Assembly (NCBI GenBank): GCA_002901265.1
Contig: PPHI01000085.1
Coordinates: forward strand, 1-64,000
DNA length: 64,000 bases
Direction of reading: 5' to 3'
Origin: Rhodopirellula baltica
GTDB taxonomy: Bacteria; Planctomycetota; Planctomycetia; Pirellulales; Pirellulaceae
The notes beneath the pieces were generated by a model. It saw only the letters and a list, made by a program, of their open reading frames with translations. It searched no databases and had not been told where the DNA came from. Shown one piece after another: positions 26,555-34,861 of this stretch (position 1 is its first letter; every line of letters starts with the position of its first letter). The position numbers and the translations under genes are program-made.

Positions 26555-27616
26555 TTAGCGATTGTCGGCCGTTGGCGACAAGACGAATCGATCACGAATC
26601 CATTGTGCCGCCGTATCAAGTGTTTCGTCAGCATCACGAATGTTGTAGTTCAATTCGCGTATCGCGCGTCCGCTGTCGTACCAATGGAATTGACCACTCA
26701 TGGCAACTTGGGCGCTGTTCACATCGGTTTCACGGCCGGAAATTTTGGTCCACAAGTCTCCGACCGCTCCCGCCAGGTATTCAACACCGGGGCCCAGTGT
26801 TTGCACCGGTGGTCGGCTGCCCATTCGCTTCGCCATCTCGGTCCAAAGTTGGCGGTACGTCCAGTTGTGGCCTGCCAGGATGAATTGCCGCCCCGGTTCG
26901 CAGCGATAATCGATCGCCGCGACGACCCCTTTGGCGACGTCGCGTGAATCACAAACACTGCACCCACCGCGAGGCGCGACCGCTTTCCAGCCCTTGCCCA
27001 ATTCCAAAAGCATCCGACCGCTGCTTGGTTTCCAGTCCCAAGGTCCCAGCATAAAGCCGGGATGCAGGACCGTCGCATTGAGTCCTGATGCAACGGCCCG
27101 TTCGACTTCTGCCAAGGCTGCCTTTTTGCTTGCAACATAGGCACAGGGAATCTGTCCGCCAGCGTGACCAAGCGGAGTGTTCTCGTCAGCTTCGGTATTA
27201 GGAGATCCAAGTGCGATAGAGTTGACGGTGCCGATGAAGAGCAGTTTCTTTTGGTACTTCAAGCAAGCGTTTGCGATTCTGCGTGTCCCGTCTCGATTGA
27301 CCCTCATTGATTCGTCCATTTTTTGCCAGCCGAGATGAATCATCGCGGCGCAGTGAATGACTGCGTCGCATGATTCAATGACTTGTTCAAGATAGCCGGC
27401 GGAGGATTTTTCGAGGGAACCGTCGTCGTGTTGTTCGGCAGGTGTGAACTCCGCATGCACCGTTTCGACCGACCCCGATTCGGTTTTGATTCCCTCAAAA
27501 ACCTCGGGGTCAGGAGTTTGTCGGACGAGCGCGATCGGAGTGTAGCTTTGTTCGGCCAGCTCACGGACGATGGTGTTGCCGAGTAAGCCTGTCGCTCCAG
27601 TGACCAGGATCCGCAT
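26555..27616 (-). CDS. Extended SDR family NAD(P)-dependent epimerase/reductase
   Basis: About 353 residues from the ATG at 27616. The N-terminal MRILVTGATGLLG is the TGxxGxxG nucleotide-binding loop; YVASK at about 170 is the Tyr-x3-Lys catalytic pair, with a Thr/Ser upstream in FIGTVNSIALG. The family includes dihydroflavonol-4-reductase-like and sterol-dehydrogenase-like enzymes acting on a keto or hydroxyl group. It is divergent from rpe. An OleD-like role in long-chain olefin synthesis is conceivable given an OleA-like gene at 57.6 kb, but they are 30 kb apart. Confidence 0.85.
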   Translation of the reverse strand: MRILVTGATGLLGNTIVRELAEQSYTPIALVRQTPDPEVFEGIKTESGSVETVHAEFTPAEQHDDGSLEKSSAGYLEQVIESCDAVIHCAAMIHLGWQKMDESMRVNRDGTRRIANACLKYQKKLLFIGTVNSIALGSPNTEADENTPLGHAGGQIPCAYVASKKAALAEVERAVASGLNATVLHPGFMLGPWDWKPSSGRMLLELGKGWKAVAPRGGCSVCDSRDVAKGVVAAIDYRCEPGRQFILAGHNWTYRQLWTEMAKRMGSRPPVQTLGPGVEYLAGAVGDLWTKISGRETDVNSAQVAMSGQFHWYDSGRAIRELNYNIRDADETLDTAAQWIRDRFVLSPTADNR

Positions 27617-27878
27617 GTGGTTCTCAAAAAACGGTGGCGAATAGCTACCACGAGGGGTAACTTTCGATTCTTTTTTTATGTGGGTTAATCTGCCCTTGCA
27701 GGGGCAGCGATCGAATAGGATCGAGGAATTACGCGGGCAAACGTAGCAGGATTCCACCTTCGCAGCCATGTTGACTGAAGGGGTGAATTGACAAGTCACC
27801 CACCCGTTGACCAACCTGTCAGCGGTTTGACTTTCAGCGGATCCATTCCGCTTGTTCAAAAAATCGAGATTCAACTGC

Positions 27879-28564
27879 ATGTCGCAAGACAAGCTGGAAC
27901 TAATTCGTAAGGCAGCACCGAGTGTGCTGCCGAGTCTGTTGCTGTGTGATTTCGGCGATCTGAAGGGCGAGCTGGCTCGTTTGGAAGACGCCGGCGCCGA
28001 AGTGCTGCACCTGGACGTGATGGATGGAACTTTGTCGGCAACCTGACCTACGGGATGCCTATCGTTGATGGTATTCGTCGTCACAGTGATTTGCCGATGG
28101 ACGTTCACTTGATGATCAACGATCCGTTGTCATACGCGAAGCCAATGGTTGATGCCGGTGCGGACTTGCTGACGTTCCATGTCGAAGCGGTAGAAGATGC
28201 GTTGGCGGTAGCCGGCGGTATCAAAGATCTGGGCGTCGGCGTTGGTGTCGCATTGAATCCGGACACGCCGTTGTCGGCCATCGAATCTTGCTTGGATGTG
28301 GTCGATATGGTCTTGGTGATGAGTGTCAAAGCGGGATTTGGCGGCCAGAAATTCAATCCCGTGGCGCTCGAGAAACTTCGCACGCTCAAACAATCGCATC
28401 CCGAGTTGCTGCTCGAAATCGACGGCGGCATTGACAGTGAAACGATTGGCCCGGCAAGAGCGGCCGGCTGCGACCTGTTTGTCGTGGGATCGGCGATTTT
28501 CAAAAAGGACGACTACAAGTCCGCGATCGCCGACTTAGACGCTGCGATGAGCGGAGCTGTCTAA
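27879..28564 (+). pseudogene. rpe: Ribulose-phosphate 3-epimerase, interrupted by a one-base frameshift
   Basis: Interconverts ribulose-5-phosphate and xylulose-5-phosphate. Reading from the ATG at 27879 gives the normal N-terminus (APSVLPSLLLCDFGDL, then EVLHLDVMDG), after which the frame runs into a stop. The homologous protein continues in the next frame from about 28029: FVGNLTYGMPIVDGIRRH, DVHLMI, VKAGFGGQKF, EIDGGI and VGSAIF. The junction reads gatggaactttgtc, where a His or Asn codon before tttgtc is one base short, so a single missing nucleotide explains it. All other catalytic regions are intact. Either a true mutation or a sequencing error in an otherwise essential-looking gene. 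Confidence 0.9.
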
Positions 28565-29157
28565 TGAGTCGAACAGCAATGATGACGCGTGTCCTGCTGA
28601 TCCGGCCGGGCGCGACGGATTTTGATGAACAGGGCCGCATGAAAGGTTGCTTGGACATGCCGCTCAGCTCGCGTGGTTGCGAACAAGCTGACGCGTTGGC
28701 CGAGGAACTTGCTCACGTCGACTTGCGGACGATTTACTATGCGCCTTGCGAGAGCGCATCGGAAACCGCCCGTCGACTGGTCGAGCGTTTGGAACGTCAA
28801 GGTCGTGATGCCAAAGCAAAAGCGGTCGATGCGTTTCGGAACTTGGACCATGGACTTTGGCATGGCAAGCTGATCGACGAAGTACGCCGCAATCATCCTC
28901 GTGTGTATCGTTTGGGGATTGAACATCCCGAAGTGTTCTGTCCGCCTGGAGGCGAGCCACTCGGTGACGCCCGCAATCGCGTTAGCAAGGCGATTCGCAA
29001 ATGCACCAAGAAAGCGCGTGACGGAGTAATCGGACTGATCATTCCCGAACCGCTTGCATCGGTTGCCGAAAACATTCTTAACGGCGAAGAGCTGAAGAGC
29101 CTTTGGAAACACGAAACTGATTCGGCGAGTTGGACGCTGATCGAAACCGAGGTCTAG
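28564..29157 (+). CDS. Histidine-phosphatase (phosphoglycerate-mutase-like) protein lacking catalytic His
   Basis: 197 residues with the overall phosphoglycerate-mutase fold pattern: LLIRPGATDFDEQGRMKG at the N-terminus, PLSSRG, and a Ser/Ala-rich helix SASETARRL. In active members the first motif is RHG and a second His lies near the C-terminus. Here the first is RPG (Pro15), and the late motif reads LIIPEPLAS with Pro161 where His is expected. Phosphatase or mutase activity is therefore unlikely; a binding or regulatory role is the inference. Its ATG shares one base with the rpe stop (TAATG), so it is translationally coupled to rpe. Confidence 0.8.
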   Translation: MSRTAMMTRVLLIRPGATDFDEQGRMKGCLDMPLSSRGCEQADALAEELAHVDLRTIYYAPCESASETARRLVERLERQGRDAKAKAVDAFRNLDHGLWHGKLIDEVRRNHPRVYRLGIEHPEVFCPPGGEPLGDARNRVSKAIRKCTKKARDGVIGLIIPEPLASVAENILNGEELKSLWKHETDSASWTLIETEV

Positions 29158-30968
29158 GTCGCAAACGGCTTTCGAGCCTTGGCGACGCTAAAAATTCCCC
29201 AGCGATCGATTAATAATCGTTCGCGTTTTAGACCTGCCTCTCGCACCAACGCGTCCATCTCCGCTTGGCTGCGGCAACGCATCACCCACGGATCACCGTC
29301 TCGGTTCGGGAGAACCTTGGCAATCATTTCTTGTTGTGGGTGCCATGGTTGATCGGTGTAGATCAGCCAGCCGCCATCACACAGAACGCTCGCAATTCCG
29401 GCAAGCGATTGCGTGATCGGTTGATTGTCGGGGAATAGTTCGTAGAGTCCCGAAACGATGACGATGTGCGCCGGTTTGTCTCCGGCAGCATTGCGAATGG
29501 AGCCCGGGTCAAACGCGTCGCTCTGTTTGAATTCGACCCGGTCGGTGATTCCAAGTGATTCGGCAAGCTGTTGGCCTTCCGACAAGCCGCCGGGATCACG
29601 GTCACACAAGGTCGCGTGGATGGGGGTGTCCGGATGTCGAAGGATCGTTTCTTGGAGGTATCGCCCGGGACCTGCCGCGATGTCCAACACTCGAACTTCG
29701 CCAAATTCCTTGGCGGCTTCGGCAATCGTTTGATCGAGCAATTGTTCCATGTGAACTTTGCGTTGGCGAATCCCTTTCCAGCCGACGGCGTCAAGGTAAC
29801 CGCGATCGATGAGACGTCCGAGTGGTGACGTCCCTTCGGCCTTGTTGCGATAAACGTGGTCGAGCGATTGCCCGCTGTCGAAGCCGCTTTTCCAACCGAT
29901 GCGAACACCGCGGCTCAGTCTGCCGCCGGTGTTGAGTGCGAGACGCTGCGTGGCGTACCAAGCGGACTTGATTGGCGAGTTTGGTCGAAGCAATCGATGG
30001 TACTTCTGTTCCGAAACGAAGGCCAACTGGTTGCTGCTCGGCCGAGTATTCGCGCCAACGAATTGCTGGTTGAGGAATGCAGCTGTCTGGTGAATGACGG
30101 TGGCACGGTCGCGTTCCCAAAACGTGCTGTGATAAAAACCTTGAAGCTTGACGAGTTTTTTGTTGGGTGATGAGAGACCGGCGAAGAAACGTTTTTGTGC
30201 GTCTTTGCGGACCACGAAGTCGCGGTCGGAGACGAACATCAGTGTTGGCGTCGAAATCGCGGCGGCGTCATCCATCAAACGTGTCGAGGTATCGTGCAAG
30301 TCCAGCAAGACATTGACCGCGATACGGGGAGAAATCAGCGGGTCGTTTGCGTAGGCGTCGGCTTGATTTTGATCATGGGTCAGCATGCCCGGTTTGACGT
30401 AGCTGCTGATAAAGCTCTTCGGGCGAAATTTGTTTAGCAAACGCAGTCCGGGGATGGCGAACGGAACATAGAGTTTGATTCGCAAAGCGGGCGTTGCGAG
30501 CACCATCGCTCGAACCGGTGGGGCATAGTCATGAATCCAGGCTGCGGCCAATACCGCGCCGACGCTTTGCCCGACAACTCCCATTTCATCGATCGAGAGC
30601 TGGAACTGATGTTCGATGTGCGAAGCAAACTCGTCCGCATCTTGAACCATGCGAGAGAAACTTTCTGCGGCGCCACGCGGTCCCGACGTTTTACCATGTC
30701 CACGGGCATCCCAAGCAAAGAACCAACAGTCATCCATTTCGCTAGTGTCAACAAATTCTTGCCAACGGTCGGAGTGCTCGTGTCCGCGATGGAATAGCAA
30801 GACCGAACGCTGGCTTTCGTTCGTCGGTTTCCAATACCGATAGAAAATGATTTGTCCGTCACTGGCAACAAACGACGCTTCGATCGACTGGCGAGGTTGT
30901 TCACTCGATTGCGAGGCATCAGCCACTTGAGCAGGACATTGGGCATCGAGTTGTGATGGAAGTGTCAT
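29154..30968 (-). CDS. Fused alpha/beta hydrolase and SAM-dependent methyltransferase (YnbC-like)
   Basis: About 604 residues from the ATG at 30968; a GTG nine bases upstream is the alternative. The N-terminal half is a serine alpha/beta hydrolase of the monoacylglycerol-lipase type, with nucleophile Ser in GQSVG (~135), Asp in SDRDFV (~250) and His in FYHSTF (~280). The C-terminal half (from ~425) is a class I methyltransferase with VLDIAAGPGRY and a DRWGIFSVAK ending. This two-domain order is that of E. coli YnbC. Gene order with a CDP-alcohol transferase and phosphatase supports action on a phospholipid or lysolipid. Its stop overlaps the opposing gene's stop (ctag). Confidence 0.88.
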   Translation of the reverse strand: MTLPSQLDAQCPAQVADASQSSEQPRQSIEASFVASDGQIIFYRYWKPTNESQRSVLLFHRGHEHSDRWQEFVDTSEMDDCWFFAWDARGHGKTSGPRGAAESFSRMVQDADEFASHIEHQFQLSIDEMGVVGQSVGAVLAAAWIHDYAPPVRAMVLATPALRIKLYVPFAIPGLRLLNKFRPKSFISSYVKPGMLTHDQNQADAYANDPLISPRIAVNVLLDLHDTSTRLMDDAAAISTPTLMFVSDRDFVVRKDAQKRFFAGLSSPNKKLVKLQGFYHSTFWERDRATVIHQTAAFLNQQFVGANTRPSSNQLAFVSEQKYHRLLRPNSPIKSAWYATQRLALNTGGRLSRGVRIGWKSGFDSGQSLDHVYRNKAEGTSPLGRLIDRGYLDAVGWKGIRQRKVHMEQLLDQTIAEAAKEFGEVRVLDIAAGPGRYLQETILRHPDTPIHATLCDRDPGGLSEGQQLAESLGITDRVEFKQSDAFDPGSIRNAAGDKPAHIVIVSGLYELFPDNQPITQSLAGIASVLCDGGWLIYTDQPWHPQQEMIAKVLPNRDGDPWVMRCRSQAEMDALVREAGLKRERLLIDRWGIFSVAKARKPFAT

Positions 30969-30980
30969 TGTTGCCACGGT

Positions 30981-31610
30981 TTAGGCCTCTGTTGGCGTGT
31001 GAAGCGGTGTCTGGACTAAGAGAGCCTGGCGGCAGCGATTCCAAACGGAGACAGTCGATAAAAAAAGCAAAACGATGAAGTAGATGCTTGCCCCGAGGGA
31101 ATTGATCCATCCGCCCGCCACGAGAACTGAGAACAATCCGATCCAAAACGCTCGATCGCTTTTTCCCATCGGCCCGTCGTAGCGTCGTTCCGATCCGACT
31201 TGCAGCGCCGCGATACCGGCAAATTCGACAATCACAGCCGATAGGACGAACAGGACAGTCGCCGGAGCCGAAACCATTGGGACGAATGCCAGCGGCAAGT
31301 ACAGAAATGCGTCACTGATCACATCGCCTAGCTCGTTCAGGATCGCACCCAGGCGACTTTTTTGGTCAAACTCACGCGCCAGCATGCCATCGATCGCATT
31401 GAGCCCCATTCGGAGAAGCAGCGTGAAGGGCATCATCGCTAGCGCCCACCAAGACGTCGGGTACAACGCAATCAACAAACCTTGGCAGACTGACAGAAAA
31501 ACAGCGAAGAGGGTGACTTGGTTGGCCGTGACTCCACTACGGGCAAGAGTGCGGACCAGAGGTCGAAGTGTGGCTTGGAACTTGGGTTTTAGATCGTAGA
31601 CGCTAGGCAT
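30981..31610 (-). CDS. CDP-alcohol phosphatidyltransferase (YnbA-like)
   Basis: 209 residues with about six TM helices. The CDP-alcohol phosphatidyltransferase motif is present in variant form: DGMLAR, then after eight residues G-x3-N-x3-D-x3-D (GAILNELGDVISD), where the usual first Asp of the second half is Asn. The enzyme transfers a phosphatidyl group from CDP-diacylglycerol to an alcohol; the acceptor is unknown. The start overlaps the 3' end of the upstream phosphatase gene by 22 bp and the stop lies 12 bp before the hydrolase-methyltransferase start, indicating one operon. Confidence 0.88.
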   Translation of the reverse strand: MPSVYDLKPKFQATLRPLVRTLARSGVTANQVTLFAVFLSVCQGLLIALYPTSWWALAMMPFTLLLRMGLNAIDGMLAREFDQKSRLGAILNELGDVISDAFLYLPLAFVPMVSAPATVLFVLSAVIVEFAGIAALQVGSERRYDGPMGKSDRAFWIGLFSVLVAGGWINSLGASIYFIVLLFLSTVSVWNRCRQALLVQTPLHTPTEA

Positions 31611-32989
31611 GGTTGTTCTTGTCGCAGGGTATGTTCGTGAAGGTGTGTGGCGAAGTCCAACGTGTTCGATTCGAATCGCAGGTTTCGGATCTCGGGTCGA
31701 ACGACGATCTTTGGACGCGCTCGACGAATCAATTCAAAGGCGTCCTCTGTCGATCCGCAGCGCCCTGTCATGACCAGCCAACCGGCAATCAAAGCCGCGC
31801 TGCGTGAGTAGCCCGCTTTGCAATGAACCAGCACACCGCGTTCGCGATTGGATTCGATGAACTGGGCGGCTTCGATCAGTTGCTCTGTGGTCGGTGCTGT
31901 CAGATCCAGGATGGGCAATTCCAATCGTTCGATCGTTCGGAGCTGAGGTGTTTCATCAAATGCGACGCAGACGTCAATCACCGCACTGATCGCACGATTT
32001 ACGAGTTGCGTCGCTTCGGATTGATTTGGCAGGCGTCCGATCCAGACGTTATCCAAGACATGGTCGGCCACGTTTGATTGTGTCGCGTAGTACTTCCAGG
32101 AAAGCCACTGGCCGGCAAGCACTGGCCCCAGGACGAATCGAGTTGGCCAGGAGAGGCGTCCGCCGCAGCGGCGGTAGATCGATTCACCAAGACAAAGATA
32201 ACCAAGCGAAGTGATCGCACAGGCGACGCCGGGCCAAAGCGTGAACCAGCCAAGTTTCGGATAAATGGTAATCGGGACGATAAACAGCATCGCAGAAAAC
32301 GCATAAATCCCTGCGATGCCAAAGCTAGGCGTGTGGTTGCGTCGCCATCCCAATCCGTCGAAGACGTACATGACAAAGGTCGCTAGGATGAATCCGCCTA
32401 GCACGTCAATGAAATGGTGCTGGTAAAGAAGCAACGTCGAGCACCCAATCAAGAAAAACCAGATGTTCATTGCGATGCGTGTGAGCCCGCGACAGTGTTT
32501 GCCGTAATGGACTGCCAGGACGGTCCGCAGCGCGATATGCATCGATGGGCACAGATTGAAAGGTCGATCCATCGCGGTAAACCAAGTGTAGATATCGCCA
32601 AACAGTCCCGTCGGTTGTGGTCGCTGTACGGCAAGTTCAAGTGGATAGATCAGGAAGCAAGCGGCGGCGACAAAAACGATTGCCGAAAGTCGTTTTCCCA
32701 GGACCCGCAGTTCACTTCGACTGGAACAAAAGAACGGTGCCGCAATAAAGAATGCGTCGATCGACATGTAGGGGACGATCATGATCGGAACGAATGGGAT
32801 GATCTGCTCCCACTCGTAGTACCACGTTCCAACATCTTGGCGAAAAGATGTCAGGTACGCGGCACCTCCGTAGAAGACCAAAAACAAGGCAGAAGTGACG
32901 AGGGCGACCGCACCCGCTTCGGTCCACGAAGGGCATTGGCGATTTGCCGAGTTCACAGTGGATTCGGCGAATTGTGGGGTTTGAGACAT
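31589..32989 (-). CDS. PAP2-like membrane phosphatase fused to dual-specificity phosphatase (YnbD-like)
   Basis: About 466 residues from the ATG at 32989; the frame is open upstream but not convincing. The N-terminal ~290 residues are a polytopic PAP2/PgpB-type region with CPSMHIALRT and HHFIDVLGG, the PSxH and Hx3D motifs of lipid phosphatases. The C-terminal ~150 residues are a cytosolic dual-specificity phosphatase with HCKAGYSR, the HCx5R P-loop containing Cys390 and Arg396. Such fusions occur in YnbD. A role in dephosphorylating a phosphatidyl-alcohol phosphate product of the adjacent transferase is the natural inference. Confidence 0.87.
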   Translation of the reverse strand: MSQTPQFAESTVNSANRQCPSWTEAGAVALVTSALFLVFYGGAAYLTSFRQDVGTWYYEWEQIIPFVPIMIVPYMSIDAFFIAAPFFCSSRSELRVLGKRLSAIVFVAAACFLIYPLELAVQRPQPTGLFGDIYTWFTAMDRPFNLCPSMHIALRTVLAVHYGKHCRGLTRIAMNIWFFLIGCSTLLLYQHHFIDVLGGFILATFVMYVFDGLGWRRNHTPSFGIAGIYAFSAMLFIVPITIYPKLGWFTLWPGVACAITSLGYLCLGESIYRRCGGRLSWPTRFVLGPVLAGQWLSWKYYATQSNVADHVLDNVWIGRLPNQSEATQLVNRAISAVIDVCVAFDETPQLRTIERLELPILDLTAPTTEQLIEAAQFIESNRERGVLVHCKAGYSRSAALIAGWLVMTGRCGSTEDAFELIRRARPKIVVRPEIRNLRFESNTLDFATHLHEHTLRQEQPCLASTI

Positions 32990-33158
32990 GCTTGGCCCAG
33001 TTGTGCGGAAGTTGTTTCCGAAACAGAGCCTTTCTTGACCGGTTTGTTCGCGTTCGTCCACGCAAGCGAAGTCTTGGCGGGCTCCTAGAAAACTCTCCCC
33101 AATAGAGGCCCGTCGCACGAGGCAACGGGATGTCGAAATCGTCTATCTTGGTAGCCCT

Positions 33159-34136
33159 ATGGAACACCTCGCCCCCGAAGTCCGTTACTCCCTACTAGGG
33201 ATTGCCGTCGCCCTTGTAATTTCAACACTCGCGATCACGGGGGCCAAGTGGATGTTTGGCCGCGACCGTGATGGCGAGTTGGTCAGTCGGATCAAAACTT
33301 GGTGGGTAATCGTCGGCTTGTTTGTCGTGGCGATTTTGCCATCGAGCAGTTCTGCGGTTTGGCTGTTCGCATTCGTCAGCTTTTTGGCACTCAAAGAGTT
33401 CCTGTCGATGACGCCAACTCGCAGGGCTGACCGGCGCGTGTTGTTTTATGCCTATGCTTCGATCCCGCTCCAGTATTACTTTGCCGCGGTGAACTGGTAC
33501 GGCATGTTCATCGTGTTTCTACCCGTGATCATGTTCATCGCGTTGCCCGCACGAATGATTACGATCGGCCAAACGGATGGGTTTTTAAGAGCTGCGGGAA
33601 CGCTTCATTGGGGGTTGATGCTGACAGTCTTCAGCTTGTCGCACGTCGCAATTCTGTTGATGTTTGATCCGGGATCGTCAGGGCAAGCTCGGTTGCTTGG
33701 GCAGTATCCGTCCGAAATTGGCAAGCTTTATCCAGGGCCGGGACTATTGTTGTTCCTGGTTCTGATGACTGAGTTAAACGACATCTTTCAGTTTTGTTGG
33801 GGAAAGTCGATTGGCGGATCAAAGGTCGCGCCGTCGGTCAGTCCCGGCAAGACCTATGCAGGGCTGATCGGTGGTGCATTGACCACGATTGTGGTGTCGT
33901 TGTTGTTGGCACCACGATTGACGCTGATGGATTGGAAATGCTCCGCCATCGCGGGCGTCATTATCGCGTTCGCCGGGTTCTTTGGTGATCTGTGCATGTC
34001 GTCCTTGAAACGCGACTTAAAGATCAAAGACTTTGGGGCGACACTGCCCGGGCATGGTGGGGTCTTGGATCGTGTGGATTCATTGATCTTTACAGCTCCC
34101 CTTTTCTTTCACTTCGTTTACTACTTCTACGGTTGA
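33159..34136 (+). CDS. Phosphatidate cytidylyltransferase (YnbB-like CdsA homologue)
   Basis: 325 residues with about eight TM helices. The C-terminus holds the complete CdsA signature: SSLKRDLKIKDFG followed by LPGHGGVLDRVDS (about 283-310). It makes CDP-diacylglycerol from phosphatidic acid and CTP, the donor for the transferase encoded at 30981. It is divergent from the phosphatase/transferase/hydrolase operon, separated by about 170 bp, and 11 bp upstream of an acyltransferase gene. It may be a specialised second CdsA, as E. coli YnbB is, rather than the housekeeping copy. Confidence 0.9.
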   Translation: MEHLAPEVRYSLLGIAVALVISTLAITGAKWMFGRDRDGELVSRIKTWWVIVGLFVVAILPSSSSAVWLFAFVSFLALKEFLSMTPTRRADRRVLFYAYASIPLQYYFAAVNWYGMFIVFLPVIMFIALPARMITIGQTDGFLRAAGTLHWGLMLTVFSLSHVAILLMFDPGSSGQARLLGQYPSEIGKLYPGPGLLLFLVLMTELNDIFQFCWGKSIGGSKVAPSVSPGKTYAGLIGGALTTIVVSLLLAPRLTLMDWKCSAIAGVIIAFAGFFGDLCMSSLKRDLKIKDFGATLPGHGGVLDRVDSLIFTAPLFFHFVYYFYG

Positions 34137-34147
34137 GTCGCAGTCCA

Positions 34148-34798
34148 ATGAATCACATGCTGCGCTGGCTGTTTTTTGCGATCGTCGTGCGTCCTTTGAT
34201 GATCATCATCCTCGGTACCAACTTGAGGCACCGCGAACGGATCCCCGCACGAGGTCCCGCGATCATCGTTGCGAACCACAACAGTCACTTGGATGTGTTC
34301 GCTTTGATGCACGTACTCGGGCTTGAGCGGTTGCGTTACGTTCGTCCGGTGGCGGCAGCGGATTACTTTTTGACCAAGCCGATACGAAGTTGGTTTGCCA
34401 GAAACATCGTCGGTATCATTCCGATCGATCGGAATCAGGTCGGACGGGATCGCGAGGGGCGACACCCACTGCAGGCGATCTCTGATTCGCTCGACAACGA
34501 GGACATTGTGTTGTTGTTTCCGGAAGGTACGCGTGGCGAACCGGAGACGATGATGGATTTTCAAACGGGAGTGGCACACTTGGCCCGTCGTCACCCCGAT
34601 GTGCCCGTGATTCCCGTCTTCATGCGCGGGCTTGGCAAGGCATTGCCCAAGGGCGAGGCAATTTTAGTCCCGTTCCTTTGTGACATTGTGTTTGGAAGCC
34701 CGCTGGAGTCCGGTTTGCCGAAGAAGGAATTCATGGGGCGGTTGAACGAATCGATCGATGCGTTGTCCGCAGAACTTGGCGGTGGCGAGTGGGCGTAG
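34148..34798 (+). CDS. 1-acyl-sn-glycerol-3-phosphate acyltransferase-like protein (PlsC family)
   Basis: About 216 residues from the ATG at 34148; the in-frame extension upstream overlaps cdsA and is not needed. One N-terminal hydrophobic helix, then the acyltransferase block I NHNSHLD (about 43-49, NHx4D) and block III FPEGTRG (about 124-130). The family acylates lysophosphatidic acid to phosphatidic acid, the substrate of the CdsA homologue just upstream, so the two genes form a consistent two-step unit. A terminator follows directly. Confidence 0.87.
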   Translation: MNHMLRWLFFAIVVRPLMIIILGTNLRHRERIPARGPAIIVANHNSHLDVFALMHVLGLERLRYVRPVAAADYFLTKPIRSWFARNIVGIIPIDRNQVGRDREGRHPLQAISDSLDNEDIVLLFPEGTRGEPETMMDFQTGVAHLARRHPDVPVIPVFMRGLGKALPKGEAILVPFLCDIVFGSPLESGLPKKEFMGRLNESIDALSAELGGGEWA

Positions 34799-34807
34799 GT
34801 CAACAAA

Positions 34808-34837
34808 AAAGGCACAGGGAGTTTGCCCTGTGCCTTT
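34808..34837. terminator. Bidirectional terminator between convergent genes
   Basis: aaaggcacaggg and ccctgtgccttt form a 12-bp stem around a short loop, with A run on the left and T run on the right. It lies between the acyltransferase stop (34798) and the stop of the opposing gene (34862), so it can serve both strands. Confidence 0.85.
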
Positions 34838-34861
34838 CGTCGTTCGCGTTGCTAAACCGAT

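Noticed and set aside
27617-28108. N-terminal extension of the SDR protein to 28108
   Set aside because: It would run across the rpe gene, and the nucleotide-binding loop starts at the ATG at 27616.
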